Assembly: GCA_008011715.2 (NCBI GenBank)
Contig: CP136508.1
Span: 4,030,001-4,094,000, forward strand
Direction: 5' to 3'
Origin: [Empedobacter] haloabium
GTDB taxonomy: Bacteria; Pseudomonadota; Gammaproteobacteria; Burkholderiales; Burkholderiaceae_D
Length of the DNA: 64,000 nucleotides
Shown: one piece after another, positions 48,003 through 57,001 of the stretch
Position numbering within the stretch: the stretch's first letter is position 1
Layout: each line of letters starts with the position of its first letter
The notes under the pieces: model-generated
Database searches by the model: none
Told to the model about the DNA's origin: nothing
What the model saw: only the letters and a program-made list of their open reading frames with translations
Position numbers and translations under genes: made by a program

Positions 48003-49097
48003 ATGACAACTGCATTGCTCGATCATGCCATCGTTTCCCCGGTCCGTCCGGCCGGTGCCGGCCGGGTGGCCGGTTCCTACCTGCAGCCGCTGCTGGAGGC
48101 GGCCGCCGCGCGTGGCGTCGGCGCCACGGACCTGGCCCTTGCCGCCGGCCTGGCGGCGGACGCCCTCGATCCACTGCCCGCCCAGCTGTCCGCCAGCGAA
48201 TACGTGCGCCTGCTCGACGTGGGCGCGATGCTGGCGGCCGACCCGCACTTCGGCCTGCACGTGGGCGAGCGGGTCAAGGTGGGCACGTTTTCCGCCTACG
48301 GCCTGATCCTGCTCAGTTGCCGCGATTTCGGCCAGGCGTTCGAGCAGACCATCCGCTACGAGGCGCTGGCGCACGACCTGGGCCGCTCCAGCCTGACGGT
48401 GCAGGGCAAGCTGGCCGCCTACAGCTGGCACAGCCGCTTCCCCAGCCGCCATCGCCACCTGGCCGACAGCGTGTTTGCCGGCGTGCGCGTGTTCGGCAAC
48501 TGGCTCGCGGGCGCCAGCCTGCCGGCGCCGCAGCTGTCGCTGACCCACGATGGCGGCGACCCGGCCGGCCACGACGAATACCGCCGCGTGTTCGGCAGCC
48601 TGCCCCGCTTCGGCGCGCCGGCCAACGTGGCCCACTTCGATGCGGCGCTGCTGGCCTGCCCGGTGCCGAACGCGGATGTGACCTTGTACCCGGTCCTGCA
48701 ACGGCACGTGGAGCAGCTCCTGCGCCAGCGCGGCGAGGAGCCGGACGTGGTGGCGCGCGTCTACGACACCATCGTCGCCGGCCTGCCGCACGGCCAGGCG
48801 CGCCTGGCCAGCGTGGCGTGCCAGCTGCAGCTGACGCCGCGCACCCTGCAACGCAAGCTGGCCGAAGCCGGCACCAGCTACCAGCGCCTGCTGGACGAAG
48901 CCCGCTTCGCCCTGGCGCGCGACTACCTCGCCCGCCCCGGCCTGTCGCTGCTGGACATCACCTTCCTGCTCGGCTACCAGGAGCAGAGCGCGTTCAACCA
49001 CGCGTTCCGCGAATGGGCCGGCGTCAACCCGGGCGCCTGGCGCGAACGCTGCGGCGCGGACACTTCGGCGACGCCGCTCAGATCCAGTCGCCCGTGA
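48003..49097 (+). CDS. AraC-family transcriptional regulator
   Basis: A 364-residue regulator with an arabinose-binding-type N-terminal domain (about 25-210) and a C-terminal double helix-turn-helix (about 255-350). The DNA-binding part contains LTPRTLQRKLAEAGTSYQRL and ITFLLGYQEQSAFNHAFREW. This arrangement is that of OruR/ArgR-like regulators. It is divergent from the flavoprotein-GlpD-FGGY operon and probably activates it. Its last 20 bases overlap the convergent exported-protein gene. Confidence 0.9.
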   Translation: MTTALLDHAIVSPVRPAGAGRVAGSYLQPLLEAAAARGVGATDLALAAGLAADALDPLPAQLSASEYVRLLDVGAMLAADPHFGLHVGERVKVGTFSAYGLILLSCRDFGQAFEQTIRYEALAHDLGRSSLTVQGKLAAYSWHSRFPSRHRHLADSVFAGVRVFGNWLAGASLPAPQLSLTHDGGDPAGHDEYRRVFGSLPRFGAPANVAHFDAALLACPVPNADVTLYPVLQRHVEQLLRQRGEEPDVVARVYDTIVAGLPHGQARLASVACQLQLTPRTLQRKLAEAGTSYQRLLDEARFALARDYLARPGLSLLDITFLLGYQEQSAFNHAFREWAGVNPGAWRERCGADTSATPLRSSRP

Positions 49098-49497
49098 CGC
49101 GCACCAGCGGCCCGACGCAGGCGCGCCGGTCCGGCGCCTGGCACATCAGGAACTGGTTGCCGGACGGGTGGAACAGGATGAAGGTATTGATGGTATGGCC
49201 TGGCTTGGTGACCTGGCCCGTGCAATCGGGCTTGCCGTTGTCCTTGACGATGCGGTTGACGGTGCGATAGAAGCCGTTGGCGTCCGGCCGGGCGGCGATC
49301 TCGAAGGTGGTCTCGGCCACCTCGGCGGCACTGGTGACCAGCGCCGTGCCGTCGGTGCGGATGCGATAGGTTTCGGTGCAGGCCGTCTCGGGCACCTCCA
49401 GGCGCCAGATGCCGATGATGGGATGGTCGGCCGCCAGCGGGGCGGCCTGGGCGCCGGCGGCGGCCAGCGCGAGCAAGAACGGTATCGATGATTTCAT
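49078..49497 (-). CDS. hypothetical exported protein (139 aa)
   Basis: A signal peptide (about 1-18, cleavage after AQA) is followed by a beta-rich domain starting HPIIGIWRLEVPETACTETY. Cysteines near 43, 95, 118 and 126 could form two disulfides. The GIWRL opening and repeated short strands suggest a small lipocalin-like barrel, but I do not recognise a family. Its start overlaps the stop of the SRPBCC gene as ATGA, so the two are co-translated. Its 3' end overlaps the AraC-type gene. Confidence 0.75.
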   Translation of the reverse strand: MKSSIPFLLALAAAGAQAAPLAADHPIIGIWRLEVPETACTETYRIRTDGTALVTSAAEVAETTFEIAARPDANGFYRTVNRIVKDNGKPDCTGQVTKPGHTINTFILFHPSGNQFLMCQAPDRRACVGPLVRVTGDWI

Positions 49498-50027
49498 GGC
49501 TTTCCTTCCGCCGCGGCCTTCAGCTGGCGCAGCCCCTGCTCGAAATCCGCGCCGATCATCTCGTCCATGCTGACGAACAGTCCGACCAGCTTCGTGATGA
49601 ACGGCGCGGGGCCGGACATGGTCCAGACCACATGCGTGCTTGTGCCCTGCGGCGACAGCTCGAACACGGTGCGGTTGCGCGCGGCGAACGGCTTGACGAA
49701 GTCGAGCTGGATGACGATGCGCTCTGGCGACTGGTCCTCGACGATCTCCATGCGGCCCTCGCCCACGTCGTCGTTGCCGGCCCAGGCATACACGGCGCCC
49801 TGCCCGCGCGGCGGGCCGGAGAACGTGCGGCGCATCGCGGGGTCCAGGCGCTCCCACGGCGACCAGACGGTCCACTGATGGAAGTCGTTCAGGTAGCCGG
49901 CCACGCGCGCGGGCGGCGCGGCGATGTCGATCTCGCGGCGCACCTCAAACGAGTCCGGGCGCATCAGGGCCAGGGCGACGATCGTGGTGGCGATGACTAC
50001 CAGGCCGAGCAGGATTTTTTTCAGCAT
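49494..50027 (-). CDS. SRPBCC (START-like) family protein
   Basis: A 177-residue protein. An N-terminal hydrophobic helix (about 4-22) precedes a START/polyketide-cyclase-like domain beginning FEVRREIDIAAPPARVAGYL. It has WSPWERLDP and WTMSGPAPFITKLVGLF in the usual positions. The fold binds hydrophobic ligands in a central cavity; the ligand is unknown. It forms a two-gene unit with the exported protein (four-base overlap). Confidence 0.85.
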   Translation of the reverse strand: MLKKILLGLVVIATTIVALALMRPDSFEVRREIDIAAPPARVAGYLNDFHQWTVWSPWERLDPAMRRTFSGPPRGQGAVYAWAGNDDVGEGRMEIVEDQSPERIVIQLDFVKPFAARNRTVFELSPQGTSTHVVWTMSGPAPFITKLVGLFVSMDEMIGADFEQGLRQLKAAAEGKP

Positions 50028-50049
50028 GTGAGCTCCCCTAGGTTTCCAG

Positions 50050-50138
50050 GCTTGGGGTCTGTCCCTTCGGGACTGACCCCGGTTTTCATCCGCTGCGGAG
50101 GAAAACCGGGGACAGTCCCAGAGGGACAGTCCCCAAGC
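50050..50138. repeat. paired palindromic repeat, locus E
   Basis: The first unit (50050-50089) has GGGGTCTGTCCC and GGGACTGACCCC with CGGTTTTCAT. The inverted second unit (50101-50138) has GGGGACAGTCCC and GGGACAGTCCCC. It lies upstream of the SRPBCC gene and 99 bases from the P450 stop. Confidence 0.85.
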
Positions 50139-50177
50139 ATTGAAAGTCAGCGTGACACCGGCAAACTTCCACCCCTG

Positions 50178-50228
50178 GGGACAGGCACCGATCTGCGGGT
50201 CGCCGACCCGCAGATCGGTGCCTGTCCC
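50178..50228. repeat. 51-base near-perfect palindrome
   Basis: Two perfectly complementary 25-base arms are separated by a single base (50203). The outer part is GGGACAGGCACC and the inner part GATCTGCGGGTCG. It ends nine bases before the P450 stop codon, on the downstream side. No T-run follows. It would form an extremely stable cruciform or RNA hairpin. Confidence 0.9.
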
Positions 50229-50236
50229 TGGTGGTT

Positions 50237-51712
50237 CTAGCGCCGCGGTTGCAACAGCACCGGCAACACGCTCGGCGTCATCGTAAACGTGAACCGCTCC
50301 TCCACCGGCGGCGCGTCCGGGTCCAGTACCGGCGTGAACTGGCGCGCCAGCATCGACACGGCGATCTTCATTTCCGCCATCGCCAGGTAGCGCCCCGGGC
50401 AGAAGCGCGCGCCGCCGCCGAACGGGAACATCTTGCGGCCAGGATCGTCCACACCGCTCTCCCCGCTCGCCAGCCAGCGCTCCGGGCGGAACAGCTCCGG
50501 CTGCACCAGCGAATTGTCGCGCTCGAAGCTGTGGCGCAGCAGGGTGAAGACCGGCGTGCCGGCCGGGATCAGCGTGTCGTCGATGACGATGTCGGCCACC
50601 GGCTCCAGGATCATGAACGGCGCCACCGGTTTCAGGCGCATGCCCTCGCGCAGGGCGGCGTCCAGGTACGGCAGGCTGTCCAGCAGGCGGTAGTCCTGCA
50701 GCACCTTGTCCGCGCCCAGCACCGCGTCCGCCTCGCGCGCCACGGCCGCGCTGCAGTCCGGGTGGCGCACCAGGAAGTCCAGCAGCCAGCCGATCGTGTT
50801 CGACGTGGTGTCCTCGCCGGCGAACACCATCGTGATCGCATTGCCGATCACCGCTTCGTCCGTGAAGCCGGAGCCGGGTTCGTCGCGTGCCACCACCAGC
50901 GCTTCCAGCATGTTCGACGGCCTGGCGCGCAGTGCCGGATCGGCGGCGATCCTGGCACGGGCGTTGGCGATGAAGCCGGCCACGGCGTCGCTGATGCGCT
51001 GCGCGGCGGCGTCCGATTCGCGGTCCACGGCCAGGCGGAACAGGCGCCAGTACGGCACCGGCGTCGTCACACGGCGCGCGATGCGCTCGAACACCGTCTC
51101 GATATCGCGCTGCAGCGGATTGTGCTCGTTCTGCAAGGTGTCGATGTCGTGGCCCATCGCCAGGCCGATCGTCACGTCCAGGGTCCAGGCCTTCAGGTCG
51201 CGCAGTACGTCGATCCTGCGGCCCGCCTCGGTCGCGGCCACCCAGCGCAGCCGCAGCCGCTCGGTCAGCATCACCAGCGTGGGGAAGAAGTTGTGCACCA
51301 CTTCCGGCGTCAGCGCGCGCATGACCAGCTTGCGCTGCTGGCGCCAGTTCTCGCCCTCGGCGCTGAACACGCCCGGCGTGATGGTCTCCTCCATCATGTC
51401 GGAGGCGCGCGACTCGCGGCGGATCAGGTCCGGCCGCTCGCGCATCAAGGCCGTCAGCGCCGGCCGGCTGGAGGTCACCACCATCGTGCGGTTCAGCACC
51501 TTGAAGCGGTACATGGGGCCCAGTTCACGCGCCCAGTTTTCCAAAGTGCGATGGAAGCGCAGGCCGTCCAGCTGGCGCATATTGCCGATGACCGGTTCGC
51601 CCTTCGGCTTGGGCAGGTCGCCCAGCCGGCGCGTGGCCGGCGGCCCTTCCGCGGCGGGCCGTACGGCCGGGTGCATGGGCAGAGGCAGGGGCAGGTGGGC
51701 GCGGTCCATCAT
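50237..51712 (-). CDS. cytochrome P450
   Basis: A 491-residue soluble heme monooxygenase. The I-helix oxygen motif is AGEDTTSNTIGW (about 292-303), the ExxR motif EGMR is at about 350, and the heme-binding loop FPFGGGARFCPGRYLA carries the thiolate Cys at about 427. The length and lack of a membrane anchor fit bacterial class I or fatty-acid-type P450s. The substrate is unknown, and no ferredoxin or reductase gene is near. Its start (51712) overlaps the stop of the M16 peptidase as ATGA. Confidence 0.93.
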   Translation of the reverse strand: MMDRAHLPLPLPMHPAVRPAAEGPPATRRLGDLPKPKGEPVIGNMRQLDGLRFHRTLENWARELGPMYRFKVLNRTMVVTSSRPALTALMRERPDLIRRESRASDMMEETITPGVFSAEGENWRQQRKLVMRALTPEVVHNFFPTLVMLTERLRLRWVAATEAGRRIDVLRDLKAWTLDVTIGLAMGHDIDTLQNEHNPLQRDIETVFERIARRVTTPVPYWRLFRLAVDRESDAAAQRISDAVAGFIANARARIAADPALRARPSNMLEALVVARDEPGSGFTDEAVIGNAITMVFAGEDTTSNTIGWLLDFLVRHPDCSAAVAREADAVLGADKVLQDYRLLDSLPYLDAALREGMRLKPVAPFMILEPVADIVIDDTLIPAGTPVFTLLRHSFERDNSLVQPELFRPERWLASGESGVDDPGRKMFPFGGGARFCPGRYLAMAEMKIAVSMLARQFTPVLDPDAPPVEERFTFTMTPSVLPVLLQPRR

Positions 51713-54534
51713 TTGGTCTCCGGGTTCATCACGACCTGGACGTAATTGCCGAAGTCGAAGTAGCGCCGCGCGGCGGCCTGCACGTCGGCGGCGCCGAGGG
51801 CCGCGACGCGTTTGTCGTAGTCGATCGCGGCCCAGGCCGGATCGGTGCCGTACAGCGTGGCGGCCTGCAACTGGCCCATCCACCAGCCGTTCTCGCTGAG
51901 CGCGCGGCGGTGGTTGTTCAGCCAGTTCTGGCGCACCTTGGCCAGGTCGGCGGCAGCCGGACCTTCCTGCTGCAGCTTGCGGATCTCGGCAAAGGCGGCG
52001 TCGATCACCTTGTCCACGTTCTCCGGGCCGCACGGCAGGTTCAGCGAGATGCTGTAGTTCGCATACGGCAGCCTGGTGATCGCGCCGGCGGCGCCGCCGC
52101 CGTAGATGAGGCCCAGCTTCTCGCGCAGCACTTCCGTCAGTTTCAGGTTGAGCACCTCGATGGCGGCGGCCAGGCGCATCTGCTCCGGCTGCGAATAGGT
52201 GGCGTCACCGGTGAAGACGACGGAGATCGCGCTCTTGGCTTCCTTGCCGCGGCGGACCTCACGCTTGATGACGCCGCGCGCCGGCCGGATGCCCAGGTCA
52301 CGGTAGGCCAGCGGGATGTCCGGCGTCGGCAGGCTGGCCACGTAGGTGGCCAGCAGCGGCTTCAATTTCGCCGGGTCGAAGCTGCCGACGAAGTAGAAGG
52401 TCCAGCCCTTGCCGCTGCCGAAGCGCTCGCGGAAGATGCGCAGCGCGCGGTCCAGGTCGACCTTGTCGAAGTCCTGCGGCCGCGCCAGGCCCGCCACGCG
52501 CGGGTTGTCGCCATACAGCGCTTCCCGGATCGTGTTGGCGAACTGCGCTTCGGGGCGCGCCTGCTGGCTTTGCGCCAGGTCGCGCTGGCGGCCGATGAAG
52601 GACTTGAACAGCGTCTCGTCGCGGCGCGGATTGAGCAGGCGCGCATGCATCATCTGCAGCATCGTCTCGACGTCGCTGTTGACGGTGCCGCCGGCCACGT
52701 TCTCGGTCAGCTCGCCCAGCGCGACCGAGACGGCCACGCTGCGCCCCGCCAGGATCTTCTGCATGTCCAGCGGCGAGTAATCCAGCACGCCCATCTGCGC
52801 CGCCAGCGCGGCGGCGTAGCGGGCGTTCTGGATATCGTCGTCGCCGTACAGGAACTGGCCGCCGTGGCGCACGGCGCTCATCAGCACCTGGTCGTTGCGG
52901 AAGTCGGTGGGCTTGAGCACCACCTTGATGCCGTTCGACAGCGTCAGCTCGGTCGTGCCCAGCACCTTGTCCTGCGTTTCGGCGACGATGCTGCCGGCCA
53001 GCGGCGGCTTGTCCAGCAGGCTGGCGGCGTAGGTCTTCTCCTCGCGCGCGGTGACGGCGGTCTTGCGCGCCGCCTCCACCGCGGCCAGCAGCTCGGCCGG
53101 CTTGGGCTGTGGCGTGGCCTTCTCGCTGCCCATCAGGACGACCAGCTTCTTGTCGTCCGGTCCCGGCAGCGCGGCGCGCGCGGCGGCGTTGGCCTCGTCC
53201 AGCGTGATACCCGGCACGAAGCGGTGCGCGTACGCATATTCGTTCTCGATGCCCGGCAGCGCTTCCCCTTCGAGGAAGTTGCGCAGGTACTCGGCCACGA
53301 ACACGGCCGAATCGGATTTTTCGCGCTCGTTGTACATGCGTTCGTAGTTGCTCAGCATGCCCTTCTTGGCACGCTCCAGCTCCGCCGCCGTGAAGCCATA
53401 TTGACGCGCCCGTTCGCTTTCCTGCACCAGCGCGTTGATGGCGGGGACCGGGCCGCCCTTGCCCAGCAGCGCCGAGGCGCTGAACGAGCGGTGGCCGCGC
53501 ACCACCTTGCCGCGACCGCTGCCGCCCTGGATGAACGGCGGGTCGGCCTGCTGCGTCAGCTCCATCATGCGCTGGCTCAGCATCATGCCGTACAGCTTCT
53601 CGACCAGGTCGGCGCGGTAGCCGGCCAGCGTCGTGGCCTCGGCGTGCTGCTCGATGGGGTAGCGGATGTACAGCACGTCGCCGGGCGCTTCCTTGTCCGT
53701 GACGACGACCGCCTCGTCCTGCGTGCGCTCGGGGATGACCGGATACACGCGCGGGCGCGCCAGCTCCGGATTTTTCAGCTTGCCGAAATGGGCCTTGATC
53801 AGCTTTTCCGCTTCGAGCGGATCGATGTCGCCGACCGCGATGACGGCCATCAGGTCGGGCCGGTACCAGTCGCGGTAGAAGCGCTTGATGGCGTCCGGCT
53901 TGAAGGTGCGCAGCACCTCGGCCTTGCCGATCGGCAGCCGGTCGGCGTAGCGCGAACCGTTGAAGAGCTTCGGATACAGCACCTTGTTCATGCGGTCGCT
54001 GGCGCCCTTGCCGAGGCGGAGCTCCTCCAGCACGATGCCACGCTCGCTGTCAATGTCCGCGTCGTTGAACTTCAGGCCGTGCGCCCAGTCTTCCAGCACC
54101 AGGAAGCCGCGCTCCACCACTTCCTTCCTGTCGGTGGGGATCGGCAGGATGTAGACCGTCTCGTCGAAGCTCGTGTAGGCGTTCAGGTCGCGGCCGAACT
54201 TGACGCCGTTCGACTGCAGGTAGTCGATCAGTTCGTGGCGCTTGAAATGCGTGCTGCCGTTGAAGGCCATGTGCTCGGTGAAGTGGGCCAGGCCAAGCTG
54301 GTCCTCGTCCTCCAGGATCGAGCCGGCCTTGACGACCAGGCGCAGCTCCAGCTTCTTGGCAGGCTTGGCGTTCTTCTGGATGTAGTAAGTCAGGCCGTTG
54401 GGCAGCTTGCCCACCTTGACCAGCGGCGACAGCGGCAGCGGATCGCTCAAAGCGGGCGCCTCGGCGCCGCGCGCCAGCAGCGCGCAGCTGAACAGGGCGA
54501 CGACGGCCGTCAGGCGCAGGGAAAGGGATTTCAT
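51709..54534 (-). CDS. exported M16-family zinc peptidase (two M16 repeats)
   Basis: A 941-residue secreted peptidase of the pitrilysin/PqqL type. A signal peptide (about 1-27) is followed by an active N-terminal M16 repeat with the inverted zinc motif in HFTEHMAFNG (HxxEH, about 77-81) and the distal Glu in ERGIVLEELR. A second, inactive-looking repeat runs from about 510. Relatives degrade peptides in the periplasm. The start was set at 54534 (MKSLSLRLTAVVALFSCALL), which begins the signal peptide; other in-frame ATGs lie just upstream. It overlaps the P450 start by four bases. Confidence 0.92.
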   Translation of the reverse strand: MKSLSLRLTAVVALFSCALLARGAEAPALSDPLPLSPLVKVGKLPNGLTYYIQKNAKPAKKLELRLVVKAGSILEDEDQLGLAHFTEHMAFNGSTHFKRHELIDYLQSNGVKFGRDLNAYTSFDETVYILPIPTDRKEVVERGFLVLEDWAHGLKFNDADIDSERGIVLEELRLGKGASDRMNKVLYPKLFNGSRYADRLPIGKAEVLRTFKPDAIKRFYRDWYRPDLMAVIAVGDIDPLEAEKLIKAHFGKLKNPELARPRVYPVIPERTQDEAVVVTDKEAPGDVLYIRYPIEQHAEATTLAGYRADLVEKLYGMMLSQRMMELTQQADPPFIQGGSGRGKVVRGHRSFSASALLGKGGPVPAINALVQESERARQYGFTAAELERAKKGMLSNYERMYNEREKSDSAVFVAEYLRNFLEGEALPGIENEYAYAHRFVPGITLDEANAAARAALPGPDDKKLVVLMGSEKATPQPKPAELLAAVEAARKTAVTAREEKTYAASLLDKPPLAGSIVAETQDKVLGTTELTLSNGIKVVLKPTDFRNDQVLMSAVRHGGQFLYGDDDIQNARYAAALAAQMGVLDYSPLDMQKILAGRSVAVSVALGELTENVAGGTVNSDVETMLQMMHARLLNPRRDETLFKSFIGRQRDLAQSQQARPEAQFANTIREALYGDNPRVAGLARPQDFDKVDLDRALRIFRERFGSGKGWTFYFVGSFDPAKLKPLLATYVASLPTPDIPLAYRDLGIRPARGVIKREVRRGKEAKSAISVVFTGDATYSQPEQMRLAAAIEVLNLKLTEVLREKLGLIYGGGAAGAITRLPYANYSISLNLPCGPENVDKVIDAAFAEIRKLQQEGPAAADLAKVRQNWLNNHRRALSENGWWMGQLQAATLYGTDPAWAAIDYDKRVAALGAADVQAAARRYFDFGNYVQVVMNPETK

Positions 54535-54628
54535 GTATCGCATCATAGATTGGGACAAGGCATGACGATACACCAGAAATTATCGTTTTTGTTACAATTG
54601 CCCGGTCCGCCGGCCGGCGGACGTCAAT

Positions 54629-54772
54629 ACGTCTTCGGGGCGGGGTGCGATTCCCCACCGGCGGTAGGGTCCGAGAGGACCGAGCCCGCGAGCGAGGATG
54701 GGGCAAGCGCCCTGTCCGAGCAGACATGGTCCGATGCCATGGCCGACGGTATAGTCCGGATGAAAGAAGATG
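54629..54772 (+). ncRNA. FMN riboswitch (RFN element)
   Basis: The conserved blocks occur in order: CGGGGCGGGGTGCGATTCCC, ACCGGCGGTA, AGCCCGCGAGCG, then GTCCGATGCC, GACGGTATAGTCCGGATG and AAAGAAGA. This is the RFN aptamer, which binds FMN and represses riboflavin genes. It lies 102 bases before ribB. The 339-base gap between the M16 gene and ribB is mostly this element. Confidence 0.95.
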
Positions 54773-54873
54773 TGCGCTGTACGTGCTCCCTGGAGCGGCT
54801 TGGCCGCGCCGGGCGCGCGCCCATACGCTTGCCCTGAAGCGTTTTTCGCCACTTATGCGAGGAGCGTTTCACA

Positions 54874-55536
54874 ATGTCAGTCAACGAAGTTCTGGAAGTA
54901 CCGACCCCCACCCTGCACAGCACCGACCTGCCGGGGCGCATCGCCGCCGCGCTGGACGCCATGCGCCAGGGTATTCCCGTCATCCTGCTGGACGATTTCG
55001 ACCGCGAGAACGAGGCCGACCTGATCGTCGCCGTCGACCGCCTCAGCGTCGAGACCATGGCGCTCCTGATCCGCGAATGCAGCGGCATCGTCTGCCTGTG
55101 CCTGACGGCCGAGCGCGTGCGCGAGCTGGAGTTGCCGCCGATGGCGCCGGAGAATGGCAGCCGCTATGGCACACCGTTCACCGTTTCGATCGAGGCGCGC
55201 GAGGGCGTCACCACCGGCGTCTCGGCGCAGGACCGCGTGACCACCGTGCTGGCCGCCACCCGGCCCGGCGCGCAGCCCGAGGACATCGTGCGTCCCGGGC
55301 ACGTGTTCCCGCTGCGCGCCACCCCGGGCGGCGTGCTGGCGCGCGCCGGCCACACGGAAGGCTCGGTCGACCTGGCCATCATGGCGGGCCTGCAGCCGGC
55401 CGCCGTGCTGTGCGAGCTGATGAACCCGGACGGCACCATGATGCGCGGCGCCGACATCGAGCGCTTCGCCGCCCTGCACGGCATGCCGATCCTGACGATC
55501 GCCGAGATGATCGCCTGGCGCCGCCAGCACGGCTGA
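54874..55536 (+). CDS. ribB: 3,4-dihydroxy-2-butanone-4-phosphate synthase
   Basis: Converts ribulose 5-phosphate to dihydroxybutanone phosphate, a riboflavin precursor. The 220-residue protein is RibB only, with no RibA domain. Metal- and substrate-binding signatures are [14 protein letters not shown] (about 38-51), [20 protein letters not shown] and [17 protein letters not shown] (about 150-166). It stands alone under the FMN riboswitch, so it is probably the FMN-tuned copy, with another RibB or RibBA elsewhere. The convergent MFS gene ends at the adjacent base. Confidence 0.95.
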   Translation: MSVNEVLEVPTPTLHSTDLPGRIAAALDAMRQGIPVILLDDFDRENEADLIVAVDRLSVETMALLIRECSGIVCLCLTAERVRELELPPMAPENGSRYGTPFTVSIEAREGVTTGVSAQDRVTTVLAATRPGAQPEDIVRPGHVFPLRATPGGVLARAGHTEGSVDLAIMAGLQPAAVLCELMNPDGTMMRGADIERFAALHGMPILTIAEMIAWRRQHG

Positions 55537-56898
55537 TCAATCGGCCAGCGCCGGCGCGGCCGGCGCACGGGCCGCCGCGCGCTGCACGTGCAGGAACACC
55601 AGCAGCCACGCCAGCGCGAAGCCGGCCGCCGTGATGCCGAACACCAGCGCCAGGCGCGCCGGCCACGCATCGGCCAGGTGCAGGACGGTGCCCGCCACGG
55701 CCACGCCCACCAGCGCACCCACCTGGCGGTTGGCATTGAGCGCCGCCGCCGCGCTGTTGGCATAGGCCCTGCCGCCGGCCTGCATCACGGTGGCCGTCAT
55801 GGCCGGGATGGCCAGGCCCAGCGACAGCGTCACCAGCGTGCCGCCGGCCACCACCAGGTTCGGCGTGGCCGCGCCGGCCACTCCAGTCAACAGCAGGGCC
55901 GCGCCGGCGGCGCCACCCAGGCCGAGCAGCAGCGGCCAGCGCACGCCGCGCCGCGCGATCACCCTGCCCGCCAGCAGGTTCGTTACCCCCGTCACCGCCA
56001 TCATCGGCAGCAATCGCACGCCCGTTTCCAGCGCGCCGATGCCGTGGCCCTGCTGCAGGAACAGGCTGATGACGAACAGCTGGGCAAAGAAACCGAAATT
56101 GACGAGGAAGCCCATCGCCACGGCGGCGCCGAAGCCGGCGTTGCCGTACAGCGCGCGCGGCAGCATCGATGTAGTGCCGACGCGCTCACGGCGTACGGCC
56201 CAGCCGCCCAGCACCAGCAGCGCCATCCCGGCGGCCAGCACGGCCGGTGCCGTCCAGCCTTGCGCGGGTCCCTCGATCAACACGTACGCCAGCGCGGCCA
56301 GCGCGACGGCGGCGATGGCATGGCTGGACAGGGCCAGCGGACGATCCGGATGCGCCGCGCCCGGCGGCACGACCGCGAACGTCAGCGCCAGGCCGGCCAG
56401 GCCGAGCGGCACGTTGAGCCAGAAGATGCTGCGCCAGCCGAAGGCATGCACCAGCAGGCCGCCGGCCAGCGGGCCGACAGTGGCGGCGGCGCTGACCAGC
56501 GCCGACCAGATGCCGAACATGCGGGCGCGCGCGCCCTCGTCGGCCGTCGATTGGGCCAAGAGGCTCAGTGAACTGGGCATGAACAGCGCCGCACCGGCGC
56601 CTTGCAGCAGGCGCGCGGCCACCAGCAGCGTGCCGCTGGGTGCCAGCGCGCACAGCACCGAGCCAGCCACGAACACCAGCAAGCCGGCCTGGTAGGCGCG
56701 GCGCGGGCCGACGCGGTCGGCCAGCGCGCCGCCGGCCAGCAGCAGCGCGGCAAACGTGAGGGTGTAGCCGTCCACCACCCACACCAGTCCGGCCAGCGGC
56801 ACGTGCAGGTCCGTTGCGATATCGGACAGCGCCGTGTTCACGGCCGTCACGTCGATCCAGGCCATCACGAAGCCCAGCGCCAGGGTCAAGAGCAGCAT
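55537..56898 (-). CDS. MFS transporter, DHA2/EmrB-QacA type
   Basis: A 453-residue inner-membrane exporter with about 14 hydrophobic segments. DHA2 signatures include [18 protein letters not shown] in helix 1, [17 protein letters not shown] (motif A) and the [17 protein letters not shown] segment. It probably exports toxic or drug-like compounds by proton exchange. GGAGG lies 5 bases before the ATG, fixing the start at 56898. It is divergent from a LysR-type regulator that likely controls it. Confidence 0.9.
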   Translation of the reverse strand: MLLLTLALGFVMAWIDVTAVNTALSDIATDLHVPLAGLVWVVDGYTLTFAALLLAGGALADRVGPRRAYQAGLLVFVAGSVLCALAPSGTLLVAARLLQGAGAALFMPSSLSLLAQSTADEGARARMFGIWSALVSAAATVGPLAGGLLVHAFGWRSIFWLNVPLGLAGLALTFAVVPPGAAHPDRPLALSSHAIAAVALAALAYVLIEGPAQGWTAPAVLAAGMALLVLGGWAVRRERVGTTSMLPRALYGNAGFGAAVAMGFLVNFGFFAQLFVISLFLQQGHGIGALETGVRLLPMMAVTGVTNLLAGRVIARRGVRWPLLLGLGGAAGAALLLTGVAGAATPNLVVAGGTLVTLSLGLAIPAMTATVMQAGGRAYANSAAAALNANRQVGALVGVAVAGTVLHLADAWPARLALVFGITAAGFALAWLLVFLHVQRAAARAPAAPALAD

Positions 56899-56952
56899 CG
56901 TTCCCTCCTCCTTCAAAGCCGCCAGCTTAGGAGTCTTGCAACACGGCGTAAA

Positions 56953-56989
56953 TATGCATACCATCAGCGCTCCGATGCAAAAATGCATC
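56953..56989. promoter_or_regulatory. ATGCAT-type operator candidates between MFS and LysR genes
   Basis: TATGCATA (56953-56960) and GATGCAAAAATGCATC (56974-56989, perfect 6-base arms) are two related palindromes in the 103-base divergent gap. LysR-type regulators bind such inverted repeats near divergent promoters. Confidence 0.4.
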
Positions 56990-57001
56990 AGCGGAGAGAG
57001 C

